Notes: generated from the sequence alone by a model not told the origin. A stretch of 64,000 bases of DNA from an uncultured Clostridia bacterium (GCA_948468225.1 CAOKHH010000001.1:217860-281859), one strand, 5' to 3'; positions 9,895-19,191 are shown, counted from the first letter of the stretch. A program made the numbers and translations.

Positions 9895-9952
9895 TAATTT
9901 TACACCATTTTTTAAATAATCAAGGTTTATATTAAAATTTATGATTATATGT

Positions 9953-9976
9953 TGTGACGACCAATGGTCGTCACAC
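9953..9976. repeat. palindrome TGTGACGACCAATGGTCGTCAC
   Basis: A perfect inverted repeat in the tetR-MMPL spacer. Its core GACGACCAATGGTCGTC equals the variable core of several dispersed repeats and also resembles the putative TetR operators (TGAC-TAATGGTCA). It may be a repeat, an operator, or a repeat that became one. Confidence 0.6.
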
Positions 9977-10061
9977 AAAAAGAGAATAAAAATAAATTAT
10001 ACAGACGTGCAAGGTATACTACTATATACAAAATAAAGAAGAAAAAATTTCTTAGAACCTA

Positions 10062-10112
10062 TTGACTAATGGTCAGTGGAGTTGTATAATACCATTTAAT
10101 GACCAACAGTCA
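10062..10112 (+). promoter_or_regulatory. MMPL operon promoter with two TetR-operator-like sites
   Basis: TTGACT at 10062-10067 and a consensus TATAAT at 10085-10090 are separated by 17 bases, a strong sigma-A promoter. TTGACTAATGGTCA covers the -35 box, and TGACCAACAGTCA at 10100-10112 lies just downstream of the start region. Together with the site at 9882-9894 this gives three similar palindromic sites flanking both promoters, as expected for TetR autoregulation. Confidence 0.7.
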
Positions 10113-10131
10113 TAAAAGAAAGGAGAAGATT

Positions 10132-12198
10132 ATGCAAAAATTTGGAGAGTTTATCTGTAAACACAGGAAAGCAGTTCTTATAGTTGCTTTGATATTGCTA
10201 ATACCATCAATAATAGGAATGAAAGCAACGAGAATAAACTATGACATATTAGTTTATCTTCCAGAAGACATAGAAACTATAAAAGGAGAAAATATACTAT
10301 CAGAAGATTTTAATATGGGAGCATTTTCTGTTGTGATTTTGGAAAATATGAAAACAAAAGATATTATCAATTTACAAGAGAAAATAAAAAATATAGAAAA
10401 TGTAGATAAAGCAGTAAGTATTGCTGATATTGTTGGAGCTGGTATTCCTATAGAAATGATACCAGACAATTTGAAAGGTACTATTTATAAAGAAAATTCA
10501 ACAATAATGCTAGTTACTTTTAAGGATGCAATATCATCAGATACAACATTAAAAACGATTGAAGAATTAAGAGAGATTACAGACGAAAACTGTAAAATTA
10601 GCGGAATGTCTGCAACAGTTTTAGATACAAGAGATTTATCTGATTCTGAAATAGTAATATATGTTGTAATTGCGGTTCTATTATGTTTAGTAATACTGGA
10701 AATTGCACTTGATTCATATATAATACCAATACTATTATTACTAAATATTGGTATAGCAATTCTTTACAATATGGGAACTAATGTGTTATTTGGTCAAATT
10801 TCATATATTACTAAGGCAATAAGTGCGGTACTACAATTGGGTGTAACAATGGATTTTGCAATATTTTTATATCACAGTTATATGCAAGAAAGAGAAATAC
10901 AACCAGATATATATAAGGCAATGGCAAGTGCAATATCAAAAACTTTGGTATCTGTTGTAGGAAGCTCACTTACAACAATTGCTGGTTTCCTAGCATTGTG
11001 TAGTATGAATCTTACTCTTGGAAAAGACATTGGCTTAGTTATGGCAAAAGGAGTATTATTAGGAGTAGTTTGCGTAGTTACAATACTTCCAGCAATGATA
11101 CTTGAATTAAATAATTTGATAGAAAAAACAAAGCATAAAGTGATATTACCTAAATTCAGTGCAGTAAAAAATTGGATTGTAAAACATTATAAAGTAGTAA
11201 TTTTAATATTTGTAATAATTTTACCAATTGCACTATATGGATACAATAACACAGATATTTATTATAACTTAGATAAATCGTTGCCAAAAGAATTAAAGAG
11301 TGTAGAAGCAAATACTGAATTAAAAGAAAAATTCAATATGGTTTCAATGGAAATTTTATTAGTAGATAAAAACATTGATGATTATAAAATAAATGAAATG
11401 ATGGAAAAAATAGATGAAGTAGAAGGCATTGAATGGATTATAGGATATCCTAAAATTGCAAGTTTAGGGATACCAAAAGAAATATTGCCAGATGATATAT
11501 TAAGCGTTTTCCAAAGCGATGAATATCAACTAGTTTTAATAAATTCTAAATATGAGATGGCAACAGATGAACTAAATAGCCAAATAGAGAAAGTAAATGA
11601 AATTATAAAACAATATGACGATACTGCAATACTTGCAGGTGAAGGGCCACTAATGAAAGATTTAGTAGAAATAAGTAATCATGATTTTAATAGTGTAAAT
11701 ACAGTATCAATAGCAATAATATTTATACTAATGATATTTGTACTAAAATCAATATCTTTACCAGTTATACTAATTTTAGTTATAGAATTTGCAATATTTA
11801 TAAATATGGGAATACCATATTATACAAATACAATACTTCCATTTGTTGCATCTATTGTAATTGGTACAATACAGTTAGGAGCAACAATAGATTATGCAAT
11901 TTTAATAACAACAAAGTATATAGCTAATAGAAAAGATGGAAAAGATAAGAAGACAGCTATAAGTAATACTTTAGAAACTTCAATTAGTTCAATAGTAGTA
12001 AGTGGATTATGTTTTTTTGGAGCTACATTTGGAGTAGGAGCATATTCAAAAATTGAAATGATAGGTTCACTATGTACATTGATGTCAAGAGGGGCAATAA
12101 TAAGTATGGTTTCAGTTATTTTTGCTTTACCAGCTTTCTTATTAGTTTTTGATAAACTGATTTGTAAAACAACTATCAAAATGAGAGATATAAAATAA
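10132..12198 (+). CDS. MMPL/RND-superfamily membrane exporter
   Basis: This 688-residue protein has two homologous halves. Each has one helix, a large extracytoplasmic domain and a five-helix block with the MMPL signature: 'GVTMDFAIFLYHSYMQ' in the first half and 'GATIDYAILITTKYIA' in the second. The Asp in each is the likely proton-relay residue. MMPL proteins export lipids or hydrophobic compounds using the proton gradient. The ATG at 10132 follows GAAAGGAG. It is under the TetR operators and is followed after 45 bases by a secreted protein gene, probably its partner. The substrate is unknown. Confidence 0.9.
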   Translation: MQKFGEFICKHRKAVLIVALILLIPSIIGMKATRINYDILVYLPEDIETIKGENILSEDFNMGAFSVVILENMKTKDIINLQEKIKNIENVDKAVSIADIVGAGIPIEMIPDNLKGTIYKENSTIMLVTFKDAISSDTTLKTIEELREITDENCKISGMSATVLDTRDLSDSEIVIYVVIAVLLCLVILEIALDSYIIPILLLLNIGIAILYNMGTNVLFGQISYITKAISAVLQLGVTMDFAIFLYHSYMQEREIQPDIYKAMASAISKTLVSVVGSSLTTIAGFLALCSMNLTLGKDIGLVMAKGVLLGVVCVVTILPAMILELNNLIEKTKHKVILPKFSAVKNWIVKHYKVVILIFVIILPIALYGYNNTDIYYNLDKSLPKELKSVEANTELKEKFNMVSMEILLVDKNIDDYKINEMMEKIDEVEGIEWIIGYPKIASLGIPKEILPDDILSVFQSDEYQLVLINSKYEMATDELNSQIEKVNEIIKQYDDTAILAGEGPLMKDLVEISNHDFNSVNTVSIAIIFILMIFVLKSISLPVILILVIEFAIFINMGIPYYTNTILPFVASIVIGTIQLGATIDYAILITTKYIANRKDGKDKKTAISNTLETSISSIVVSGLCFFGATFGVGAYSKIEMIGSLCTLMSRGAIISMVSVIFALPAFLLVFDKLICKTTIKMRDIK

Positions 12199-12243
12199 TT
12201 TTATTTTAGGGTAGCATGAAAAGTACCCAAGGAGGAAAATGTT

Positions 12244-13902
12244 ATGAAAAAATTTTTTATAAAGAAAATAATACCAATAGTGCTTTTAATAACACTTATA
12301 TCATATACAGCACCAGTTTTTGCATTTACAAAAGATGAAACAGTATATTCTAAATTAAATAGCAATGGAAAACAATATAGAACAATAGTTAGCACACACA
12401 TAAACAACGAAAATAATTTAGATAAAGTAACGGATTTAACTAATCTTTTAAACATAGAAAATACAAGCGGAGATGAAACTTTTTCTGAAAATGGAGAGAC
12501 TTTAATTTGGGATGCAAAAGGAAATGATATTTATTATCAAGGAGAGACAGAAGAAAAACTACCCATAGAATTAGAAATAAAATATAAATTAGATGGGAAT
12601 GAAATGTCTGCAGAAGATATAGCAGGAAAAAGTGGAAAAGTAAAAATAAAATTAGAATATAAAAATAATGATGAACACATAGTTAATGTAAATGGAAGAA
12701 ATGAAAAGATGTATACACCGTTTTTCGTTGTATCTGGAACCATTTTAAAAAACAATAATAATAAAAATATAGAAGTAACTAATGGAAAGGTAATAAATGA
12801 TGGAACAAAAAGTATAGTAATAGGAATTGCATTGCCAGGATTACAAGAAAGTTTAAATGTATCTAAAGACATAGTAGATATCCCATCTGGTATGGAAATA
12901 ACTATGGACACAACAAATTTTGAGTTAGGCAGTATAATAACATTTGCATCACCTAAAGTTTTAGATGAAGAAAACACAAATAATACTCAAGAAATAAAAG
13001 ATTTATGTAACAAAATTAATTTGATTAAAGAAGCTACAACAACACTAAAGGCAGGAACAGATACTTTAAAAGCTGGAACTGAAGAGTATAGTCAAAAATC
13101 AGAGTTATTTAATAGCAAAATGAAAGAGTTGCAAAATGGAGTAGGTTATATAAATAGTCAATATACAGCTTTTGACGCAGGAGTAAATAAATTAAATGTA
13201 GGTACAGCACAATTGTATGTTGGGGCTCAAAAATTACCTGAAACATTAGAAGAAATAGTTACTAATTTAAATACTATAAAAACAAGTCAAGAGGGACTTT
13301 TAACACAAACCAGTATTCCAACAATTACTGCAAATGGAGTAAATAAAATGATATTAAGTGATGCTGAAATTATAGCTATACAAAATTCCAATATACCAGA
13401 TGCCCAAAAGCAAGCGATAATGGCAAAACTAATAACTGCAAGTGGAACATTAGAACAAACCAATTTAGGAATTGGACAAATGAAAGCAGGAATTGAAAAT
13501 GAATTAACATCTGAAGATTCTAATTTAGCTAAATTAAATGCCGGTATAACAGCTATTTATGGGGGAGTAAGTGATTTAACAACAAATTCATCAAAAATTA
13601 AAGGTGGATTAGGTAATTTAAATTCATCAACAACAGCATTAAAAGAAGCAGATGATGCATTAACATATGGTGCAAAAACAATTTCAGATGGCGTAAATCA
13701 ATTATCAGAAGGAGTTGAAACTTTTAATGCTGAAATAAATAGATATTTAAATGGAGCGATCAATCAAATTAGCATAAGAGCTGAAAAACTAATAAAATTG
13801 TCTGAAAATTATAATAATTTTACAAAAATAAATGAACAAGAAAATGGAAAAGTTAAATTTATAATGATGACAGACGACTTAAGAAAAAAGGAAGAAGAGT
13901 AA
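12244..13902 (+). CDS. secreted partner of the MMPL exporter, YhgE/Pip-like repeats
   Basis: The 552-residue protein starts with a clear signal peptide (cleavage near 'APVFAFT', residues 20-28). A beta-rich region runs to about residue 250. After that come long helical segments with recurrent 'LKAGTDTLKAGT', 'GVGYINSQY', 'LNAGITAIYGGV' and 'LTYGAKTISDGVNQLSEGV' motifs. These resemble the X-heptad repeats of YhgE/Pip proteins that accompany MMPL pumps in Firmicutes. No anchoring helix is evident at the C-terminus. The SD AAGGAGG precedes the ATG at 12244. I infer that it helps move substrate across the wall or couples to the pump. Confidence 0.75.
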   Translation: MKKFFIKKIIPIVLLITLISYTAPVFAFTKDETVYSKLNSNGKQYRTIVSTHINNENNLDKVTDLTNLLNIENTSGDETFSENGETLIWDAKGNDIYYQGETEEKLPIELEIKYKLDGNEMSAEDIAGKSGKVKIKLEYKNNDEHIVNVNGRNEKMYTPFFVVSGTILKNNNNKNIEVTNGKVINDGTKSIVIGIALPGLQESLNVSKDIVDIPSGMEITMDTTNFELGSIITFASPKVLDEENTNNTQEIKDLCNKINLIKEATTTLKAGTDTLKAGTEEYSQKSELFNSKMKELQNGVGYINSQYTAFDAGVNKLNVGTAQLYVGAQKLPETLEEIVTNLNTIKTSQEGLLTQTSIPTITANGVNKMILSDAEIIAIQNSNIPDAQKQAIMAKLITASGTLEQTNLGIGQMKAGIENELTSEDSNLAKLNAGITAIYGGVSDLTTNSSKIKGGLGNLNSSTTALKEADDALTYGAKTISDGVNQLSEGVETFNAEINRYLNGAINQISIRAEKLIKLSENYNNFTKINEQENGKVKFIMMTDDLRKKEEE

Positions 13903-13923
13903 TATTGAATATGTACAACTTGT

Positions 13924-13950
13924 ATGGGCGACCATTGGTCGTCCTTTTTG
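13924..13950 (+). terminator. repeat-derived hairpin (GGGCGACCATTGGTCGTCC) with T tract
   Basis: GGGCGACCA pairs with TGGTCGTCC and is followed by TTTTTG, so this copy of the GACCAATGGTC-type repeat has the form of an intrinsic terminator for the exporter operon. Confidence 0.65.
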
Positions 13951-14050
13951 TTAATATTGTTAAATATACAAATAAAAATTTAATAAAAGCATTCCTATTT
14001 TAAATAATATATGATAGAATAGAAAAAAACTAAAAAGGAGAGTGTAAGAA

Positions 14051-14758
14051 ATGTCAGATGTAGCATATAAGCGTATCCTACTAAAAATAAGTGGAGAGGC
14101 TTTATCTGGTGCAAGAGGAAATGGTATAGATGTAGAAACAATAGGAAAAATTTGTGATGAAATAAAAATAATAGTTGATATGGGAGTTGAAGTATCAATT
14201 GTTGTTGGTGGAGGAAACTTTTGGAGAGGTAAATATGGACACCAAATGGAAAGAACAACTTCAGACTATATGGGAATGCTTGCAACAACAATAAATGGAT
14301 TGGCATTGCAAGATGCGTTAGAGGCAAGAGATATACATACAAGATTGCAAACAGCAATTGAAATGAGACAAATTGCAGAGCCATATATAAAGAGAAAGGC
14401 AATAAAACATTTAGAAAGAGGAAGAGTTGTTATATTTGCTTGTGGAACAGGAAATCCATATTTTTCAACAGATACAGGAGCAGCTTTAAGAGCAGCAGAA
14501 ATGGATGCAGAAGTAATACTACTTGCAAAAACAATAGATGGTGTATATTCAGCAGATCCAAAGATTGATCCAAATGCTGTAAAATATGATGAAATAACAT
14601 ATTTAGATATATTAAATAAAGACTTAAAAGTAATGGATTCAACAGCAACATCATTATGTAGAGATAACAACATTCCACTTATAGTTTTTGGTATAAACGA
14701 GCCAGATAATATAGTAAAAATTATAAAAGGTGAAAGAATAGGAACAATAGTAAAATAA
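14051..14758 (+). CDS. pyrH: UMP kinase
   Basis: UMP kinase phosphorylates UMP to UDP in pyrimidine nucleotide synthesis. The 235-residue length fits the bacterial hexameric amino-acid-kinase family. Signatures are '[11 protein letters not shown]' (residues 10-20), the glycine-rich '[10 protein letters not shown]' (about 54-63), '[18 protein letters not shown]' and '[12 protein letters not shown]'. The ATG at 14051 follows AAAGGAG. It opens the conserved pyrH-frr-uppS-cdsA-rseP order. A TGTAGGGG repeat separates it from frr. Confidence 0.97.
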   Translation: MSDVAYKRILLKISGEALSGARGNGIDVETIGKICDEIKIIVDMGVEVSIVVGGGNFWRGKYGHQMERTTSDYMGMLATTINGLALQDALEARDIHTRLQTAIEMRQIAEPYIKRKAIKHLERGRVVIFACGTGNPYFSTDTGAALRAAEMDAEVILLAKTIDGVYSADPKIDPNAVKYDEITYLDILNKDLKVMDSTATSLCRDNNIPLIVFGINEPDNIVKIIKGERIGTIVK

Positions 14759-14782
14759 AATTTGTAAAAATTTTATTTTACT

Positions 14783-14806
14783 GTAGGGGCGACCAATGGT
14801 CGTCCG
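14783..14806 (+). repeat. TGTAGGGG repeat with GACCAATGGTC core
   Basis: The copy GTAGGGGCGACCAATGGTCG lies between pyrH and frr, ending 8 bases before the AAGGAGG of frr. The core matches the palindromes at 9953, 13924 and 61459. Confidence 0.75.
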
Positions 14807-14828
14807 AAAAAATAAGGAGGTAAATTTT

Positions 14829-15380
14829 ATGTCAGATTACAGTAAAATTGAAGAAAAGATGAAAAAGACAGTAGAGTCTTTGGAAACAACTTATTCAGAA
14901 ATAAGAGCAGGAAGAGCAAATCCTGCAATATTAAACAAGGTAAAAATAGATTATTATGGAGTTCCAACTCCAATAAGTCAGGTTGCGGGAATTTCTGTTC
15001 CAGAAGCAAGACTTATAGTAATTCAACCTTGGGATGCAAGTGTATTAAAAGAAATAGAAAAAGCAATATTAACTTCAGATATAGGGATAAATCCTAATAA
15101 TGATGGAAAGGTTATTCGTTTATCTTTCCCAGAATTAAATGAAGAAAGAAGAAAAGAAATAGTAAAAGATGTTAAAAAATATGCAGAAGAATCGAAAGTT
15201 GCTATACGTAATGCTAGAAGAGATGGAATAGATGAATATAAAGCAATGCAAAAAGATAATGCAATTTCTGAAGATGAATTAAGAGATGCAGAAGCAGATA
15301 TTCAAAAATTAACAGATAAATATGTTGCAGAGATTGATAAGATTGCTGCTGATAAGGAAAAAGAAGTAATGTCTGTGTAA
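14829..15380 (+). CDS. frr: ribosome recycling factor
   Basis: RRF splits post-termination ribosomes together with EF-G. The 183-residue protein shows the family motifs 'ETTYSEIRAGRANPAIL' (about residues 16-32), 'YYGVPTPISQVA', 'IQPWD' and the C-terminal helices with 'RNARRDGID'. The ATG at 14829 follows a full AAGGAGG site; an upstream in-frame GTG at 14796 lies inside the repeat and is unlikely. It is second in the pyrH operon. Confidence 0.97.
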   Translation: MSDYSKIEEKMKKTVESLETTYSEIRAGRANPAILNKVKIDYYGVPTPISQVAGISVPEARLIVIQPWDASVLKEIEKAILTSDIGINPNNDGKVIRLSFPELNEERRKEIVKDVKKYAEESKVAIRNARRDGIDEYKAMQKDNAISEDELRDAEADIQKLTDKYVAEIDKIAADKEKEVMSV

Positions 15381-15388
15381 AAATATAT

Positions 15389-15440
15389 GTAGGGCACCGT
15401 TTGCGGAAATACACGCATGGGTTATGACATCACTGTGCCC
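15389..15440 (+). repeat. 52-base REP of the GGGCACCG...GTGCCC family
   Basis: This is one of six copies of the longer repeat that also flanks the RAYT transposase. It runs from GTAGGGCACCG to CACTGTGCCC and ends shortly before the GGGAG site of uppS. Confidence 0.8.
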
Positions 15441-15463
15441 ATTACTAAAAGGGAGAATAAAAT

Positions 15464-16207
15464 ATGGATATAGATATGAATAATTTGCCTAAACATATTG
15501 CAATAATTATGGATGGAAATAGAAGATGGGCAAAGGAAAAGGGTTTATCTACAAAAGAAGGTCATAAAGCAGGGTCAAAAAATTTAGAAAATATTGCTTC
15601 TTTTTGCAATAAAATTGGAATAAAATATTTAACAGTATATGCGTTTTCTACTGAAAATTGGAAAAGAAGTGCAGAAGAAGTAGCAGCACTAATGTTAATA
15701 ATGAAAGCTAATCTAGATGCCTTTTCAAGAAGAGTTGATACAGAAAATATAAAGATAAATGTAATAGGGGATTTAGAAAACAAAGTATCTTTAAGCCTTA
15801 GAAAAAGTATAAATAAAGCAATAGAAAAAACAAAAAATAATACAGGACTTACTCTAAATATTGCTTTTAACTATGGTGGAAGATTAGAATTAACAAATGC
15901 AGTAAAAAATATTGCAAAACAAGTTAAAAGTGGAGAGTTAGATGTAGATAGCATAGATGAAAATACTATAAATAATAATCTATATACATCAGGTATGCCA
16001 GATCCAGATTTAATGATAAGAACAAGCAAAGAACTTAGAACAAGTAATTTCTTACCATGGCAACTAGTATATACAGAATTTTATTTCCCAGATATACATT
16101 GGCCAGCATTTAGCCAAGATGATTTACTAAAAGCTATTGAAGTATATCAAAGTAGAAACAGAAGATTTGGAGGAAGACCAGACGAAATACAAACGAATGT
16201 AGGATAA
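15464..16207 (+). CDS. uppS: undecaprenyl diphosphate synthase (cis-prenyltransferase)
   Basis: This enzyme makes undecaprenyl diphosphate, the lipid carrier for peptidoglycan. The 247-residue protein carries 'IIMDGNRRWAKEKGL' (diphosphate-binding, residues 15-29), 'AFSTENWKRS' and the C-terminal 'LRTSNFLPWQL' with 'TEFYFPDIHWP'. The ATG at 15464 follows GGGAG; a second ATG four codons later is possible. It lies in the conserved order between frr and cdsA. Confidence 0.96.
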   Translation: MDIDMNNLPKHIAIIMDGNRRWAKEKGLSTKEGHKAGSKNLENIASFCNKIGIKYLTVYAFSTENWKRSAEEVAALMLIMKANLDAFSRRVDTENIKINVIGDLENKVSLSLRKSINKAIEKTKNNTGLTLNIAFNYGGRLELTNAVKNIAKQVKSGELDVDSIDENTINNNLYTSGMPDPDLMIRTSKELRTSNFLPWQLVYTEFYFPDIHWPAFSQDDLLKAIEVYQSRNRRFGGRPDEIQTNVG

Positions 16208-16242
16208 ATGTTAAAAAAACAAACAAGAAAGGAATTTAATAT

Positions 16243-17040
16243 ATGAGTAGAATTATCTCGGCATTGATATTATTCCCGTTAGTGGTAGTATTATTGATTT
16301 TTGGCAATGTATATGTTATAGATGTTGCATTTAGTATTGTAGCTCTAATGGCGATGAATGAGTATTTTAATGCTTTCAAGGAAAAGGCAAATCCAGTAAA
16401 ATGGATAGGTTATATTTCTTGCTTATTGATTGCTTTAATACATGTGATTCCAGTAGAAAAAGTTGCACAAATAATTGGAATAGGCATGCCTACAGTTCTT
16501 TTAATATTATTTGCACAAGTAATTATAACAAATATGAAAACTACATATAACGATATTGCCATAACATTTTTTGGAATATGTTATATAGTTGGATTTACAA
16601 TGTTTTTACCATTACTTTTAGGAAGAACAGATGGAAAAAAATTGATATGGTATATTGTATTTTTTGCTTGGGGAACAGATGTGTTTGCGTATGTAGTAGG
16701 TAAACTTATAGGAAAGCATAAATTTAGTAAAGTTAGTCCCAATAAATCAATAGAAGGATGCATCGGTGGAACTATTGGAGCAATGCTTTTAGGCTTAATA
16801 TATACATATGTGCTAAGTAAACTTTATAATTTAGGTATTCCGTATGGAGCAATTGCAAGTATAGGAATAGCGTTAAGTGTTATAGGTCAAATAGGAGACT
16901 TTGCAGCATCAAGCATAAAAAGATATACAGGTATTAAAGATTTTAGCAACTTAATACCAGGACATGGAGGAATGTTAGATAGAATAGATAGTGTAATATT
17001 TATTGCACCTTTTGCATATTTTTTATTAACAATAATTTAG
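16243..17040 (+). CDS. cdsA: phosphatidate cytidylyltransferase
   Basis: CdsA makes CDP-diacylglycerol from phosphatidate and CTP in the membrane. The 265 residues contain about eight hydrophobic helices and end with the CDP-DAG synthase signature 'SSIKRYTGIKDFSNLIPGHG' followed by GMLDRIDS (about residues 224-251). The ATG at 16243 follows an AAAGGA site. The usual next gene, dxr, is absent; rseP follows directly after a short repeat. Confidence 0.95.
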   Translation: MSRIISALILFPLVVVLLIFGNVYVIDVAFSIVALMAMNEYFNAFKEKANPVKWIGYISCLLIALIHVIPVEKVAQIIGIGMPTVLLILFAQVIITNMKTTYNDIAITFFGICYIVGFTMFLPLLLGRTDGKKLIWYIVFFAWGTDVFAYVVGKLIGKHKFSKVSPNKSIEGCIGGTIGAMLLGLIYTYVLSKLYNLGIPYGAIASIGIALSVIGQIGDFAASSIKRYTGIKDFSNLIPGHGGMLDRIDSVIFIAPFAYFLLTII

Positions 17041-17069
17041 TGATTTATAACTAGTTATAATATTATTTT

Positions 17070-17093
17070 GTAGGGGCGCATGATTGCGCCCTA
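17070..17093 (+). repeat. TGTAGGGG repeat with GCGCATGATTGCGC core
   Basis: GTAGGGGCGCATGATTGCGC is a near-perfect palindrome immediately upstream of the AGGAGG site of rseP. The same core recurs at 41568 and 43968. Confidence 0.75.
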
Positions 17094-17111
17094 ATATGGT
17101 AGGAGGCTAAT

Positions 17112-17850
17112 TTGATACCTTTTCTAATAAATGCGATTAAAATAATATTTTTGTTAGGATTTTTAGTTCTAATCCATGAGAGTGGACATTTTATAGTTGC
17201 AAAGTTATGCAAAGTAAGAGTGAATGAATTTGCAATTGGATTTGGTCCTACAATATGGAAAAAGCATGGAAAAGAAACAAAATATGCATTACGTTTAATT
17301 CCTTTAGGTGGATTTGTAAGTATGGAAGGTGAAGAGGAATATTCTGAAAGGCAAGGTTCCTTTAGCAAGGCGAGTGTTCCAAAAAGAATTGCAATAGTAG
17401 CTGCAGGAGCACTTGTAAATATATTATTTGGATTGATTGTATATTTTATAGTTGTGTTGATAATTACAAAGAATATACAAGGAGCGCTAAAAAATACAAT
17501 AAATTTTTCAATGTCTATTGTAGATAGTATAAGGTTACTATTTACAGGTAATGTCGGTGTAGATCAGTTAATGGGCCCTGTTCGGAATATCAAGTATTAT
17601 TTCTAGTACTAATGGGGTTTTAGAATATTTTTATATGATGGCATTAATTTCCTTGTCTTTGGGAGTAACTAATCTTTTAATATTCCCACCACTAGATGGC
17701 GGTAAAATACTATTACTAATAATAGAAGGAATAAGAAAAAAACCACTAAGACAAGAAACAGAATTAAAAATACAAATGTTAGGATTTATATTTTTAATAG
17801 GGCTATCACTGTTTGTAACATTTAATGATGTGACAAGAATTGTTAAATAA
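17112..17850 (+). CDS. rseP: RseP/RasP-like site-2 metalloprotease lacking a PDZ domain; frame broken at a CGG codon
   Basis: Site-2 proteases cut membrane-bound anti-sigma factors and signal-peptide remnants. A TTG start at 17112 follows AGGAGG. The zinc motif HESGH is at about residues 22-26. The frame ends shortly after an in-frame CGG at 17583 inside 'MGPV'. Skipping its C restores 'GPVGISSIIS' and the second metal motif 'LLIFPPLDGGK'. Joined, the protein is about 245 residues, far shorter than the usual 340-420, because the PDZ domain between the two motifs is missing. It sits in the pyrH-cdsA cluster. Confidence 0.85.
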
Positions 17851-17889
17851 TATATTTACAAATAGAATATATTGATATATATTTAAATT

Positions 17890-17917
17890 GTAGGGAACGA
17901 CGCCCTCGTCGTTCCGC
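17890..17917 (+). repeat. TGTAGGGA repeat with AACGACG...CGTCGTT core
   Basis: GTAGGGAACGACGCCCTCGT and its complement form a palindrome between rseP and dut. Related copies are found inside the minE and gerAB-like reading frames. Confidence 0.75.
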
Positions 17918-17944
17918 AATAATCATAAAAAAGGAGATATAATA

Positions 17945-18406
17945 ATGGAAAGATTAAGAGGATTTGAAATTGCAAAAGGATATGAAGAAAAGGGAATAAC
18001 AATACCAGAAAGAAAAACAAAATGTTCAGCAGGGTATGATGTTTGTGCGGCAGAGGATTGCATAATAGAACCATTTAAAATGGGAGACAAACCAACTCTT
18101 GTAAAAACAGGAATAAAAGCATATATGCAAGATGATGAATATTTAATGCTATGTAATAGAAGCTCTAATCCAGGAAAAAAAGGTTTAATTTTAGCAAATA
18201 GTGTAGGTATAGTAGATGCAGATTATTACGGAAACCCTGATAATGATGGTCTTATTATGTATGCTTTTTACAATATAAAAAGTGAACCTATTGAAATAAA
18301 AAAAGGAGATATAATAGGACAAGCAATTTTTCAAAAATTTTTAACAATAGATAATGATGGAGCGGAAGGCATGAGAATAGGTGGCTTTGGGTCTACAAAC
18401 AAATAA
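17945..18406 (+). CDS. dut: dUTP diphosphatase
   Basis: dUTPase hydrolyses dUTP to dUMP, keeping uracil out of DNA. The 153-residue trimeric-type enzyme shows all five motifs in order: 'SAGYDV' (about 28-33), 'NRSSNPGKKG' (about 75-84), 'VGIVDADYYGNPDN' (about 91-104), 'KGDIIGQAIF' and the C-terminal 'RIGGFGSTN'. The second motif is slightly divergent (RSSNPGK), as in some Clostridia. An AAGGAG site precedes the ATG at 17945. Confidence 0.93.
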   Translation: MERLRGFEIAKGYEEKGITIPERKTKCSAGYDVCAAEDCIIEPFKMGDKPTLVKTGIKAYMQDDEYLMLCNRSSNPGKKGLILANSVGIVDADYYGNPDNDGLIMYAFYNIKSEPIEIKKGDIIGQAIFQKFLTIDNDGAEGMRIGGFGSTNK

Positions 18407-18435
18407 AAAATGGAAAAAAATTACCAAATTTCTTA

Positions 18436-18464
18436 TTTACTTTTGGCAAAATTTATGCTATACT
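18436..18464 (+). promoter_or_regulatory. sigma-A promoter of carD
   Basis: TTTACT (18436-18441) and TATACT (18459-18464) lie 17 bases apart, about 50 bases before the carD start and after the dut stop. Confidence 0.6.
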
Positions 18465-18514
18465 ATATATTGTCAGTGATACATAAAAACATACGGAAAG
18501 GAATGATTTAAAAG

Positions 18515-19111
18515 ATGTTTAATGTTGGCGATAAAGTAGTATATCCAATGCATGGAGCAGGAACAATTGAAGCAATAGAGGAAAAAGATATTTTAGGAGA
18601 GAAACAAGCCTATTACATAATTAAGATGCCTGGTGAAGTAAAATGTATGGTACCTACAGTAAAGGCAGAAGAAATTGGTGTAAGAGATATTATAGATAAA
18701 GAAACGGCAAATAAAGTGTTTAGAGTATTAGAACAAGATAGTACAGAAATGTCAATGAATTGGAACAAAAGATATAGAGATAATATGGACAAAATGAAAA
18801 GTGGAGATGCTTATGAAATCGCTGATGTAGTTAGAAATTTAAGCTTTAAGCAAAAAGAAAAGGGTCTATCCACTGGAGAAAAGAAGATGCTTTTAAATGC
18901 AAAACAAATATTAGTAAGTGAACTAATACTTGCAGAACATAGTTCAGCAGATGAAGTTGAACAATTAGTTGATAATACAATAAATACATCATATACAGAG
19001 TATTGCAAAAATCCAATACCAAACAATGTTGTAAAGAAATTTATTTCTTATAATGATGTTATTGATGTTGGAGATAGTGATGAAGATTTTGGCGGAACAG
19101 ATGAGTTGTAA
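18515..19111 (+). CDS. carD: CarD/CdnL-type RNA polymerase-binding regulator
   Basis: CarD-like proteins bind the RNA polymerase beta subunit and stabilise open complexes. The N-terminal RNAP-interaction domain is clear: 'MFNVGDKVVYPMHGAGTIEAIEEKD', then 'YYIIKMPG'. The C-terminal helical DNA-binding domain contains 'LSTGEKKMLLNAKQILVSELI'. At 198 residues it has a longer acidic tail than average. The ATG at 18515 follows GAAAGGAATG. It has its own promoter and lies just upstream of dnaG and rpoD. Confidence 0.92.
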   Translation: MFNVGDKVVYPMHGAGTIEAIEEKDILGEKQAYYIIKMPGEVKCMVPTVKAEEIGVRDIIDKETANKVFRVLEQDSTEMSMNWNKRYRDNMDKMKSGDAYEIADVVRNLSFKQKEKGLSTGEKKMLLNAKQILVSELILAEHSSADEVEQLVDNTINTSYTEYCKNPIPNNVVKKFISYNDVIDVGDSDEDFGGTDEL

Positions 19112-19143
19112 GAAAAGTGGCTTGAATCAAAGAAACTTAACCT

Positions 19144-19182
19144 TGTTGTTTCAGAAAAATCTGAAGATTTTTTGAAACAATA
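19144..19182 (+). terminator. long hairpin after carD
   Basis: TTGTTTCAGAAAAATC pairs with GATTTTTTGAAACAA around a TGAA loop, with one bulge. No T tract follows, so it may be an attenuator or processing site rather than a simple terminator. Confidence 0.55.
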
Positions 19183-19191
19183 ATTCATTTA

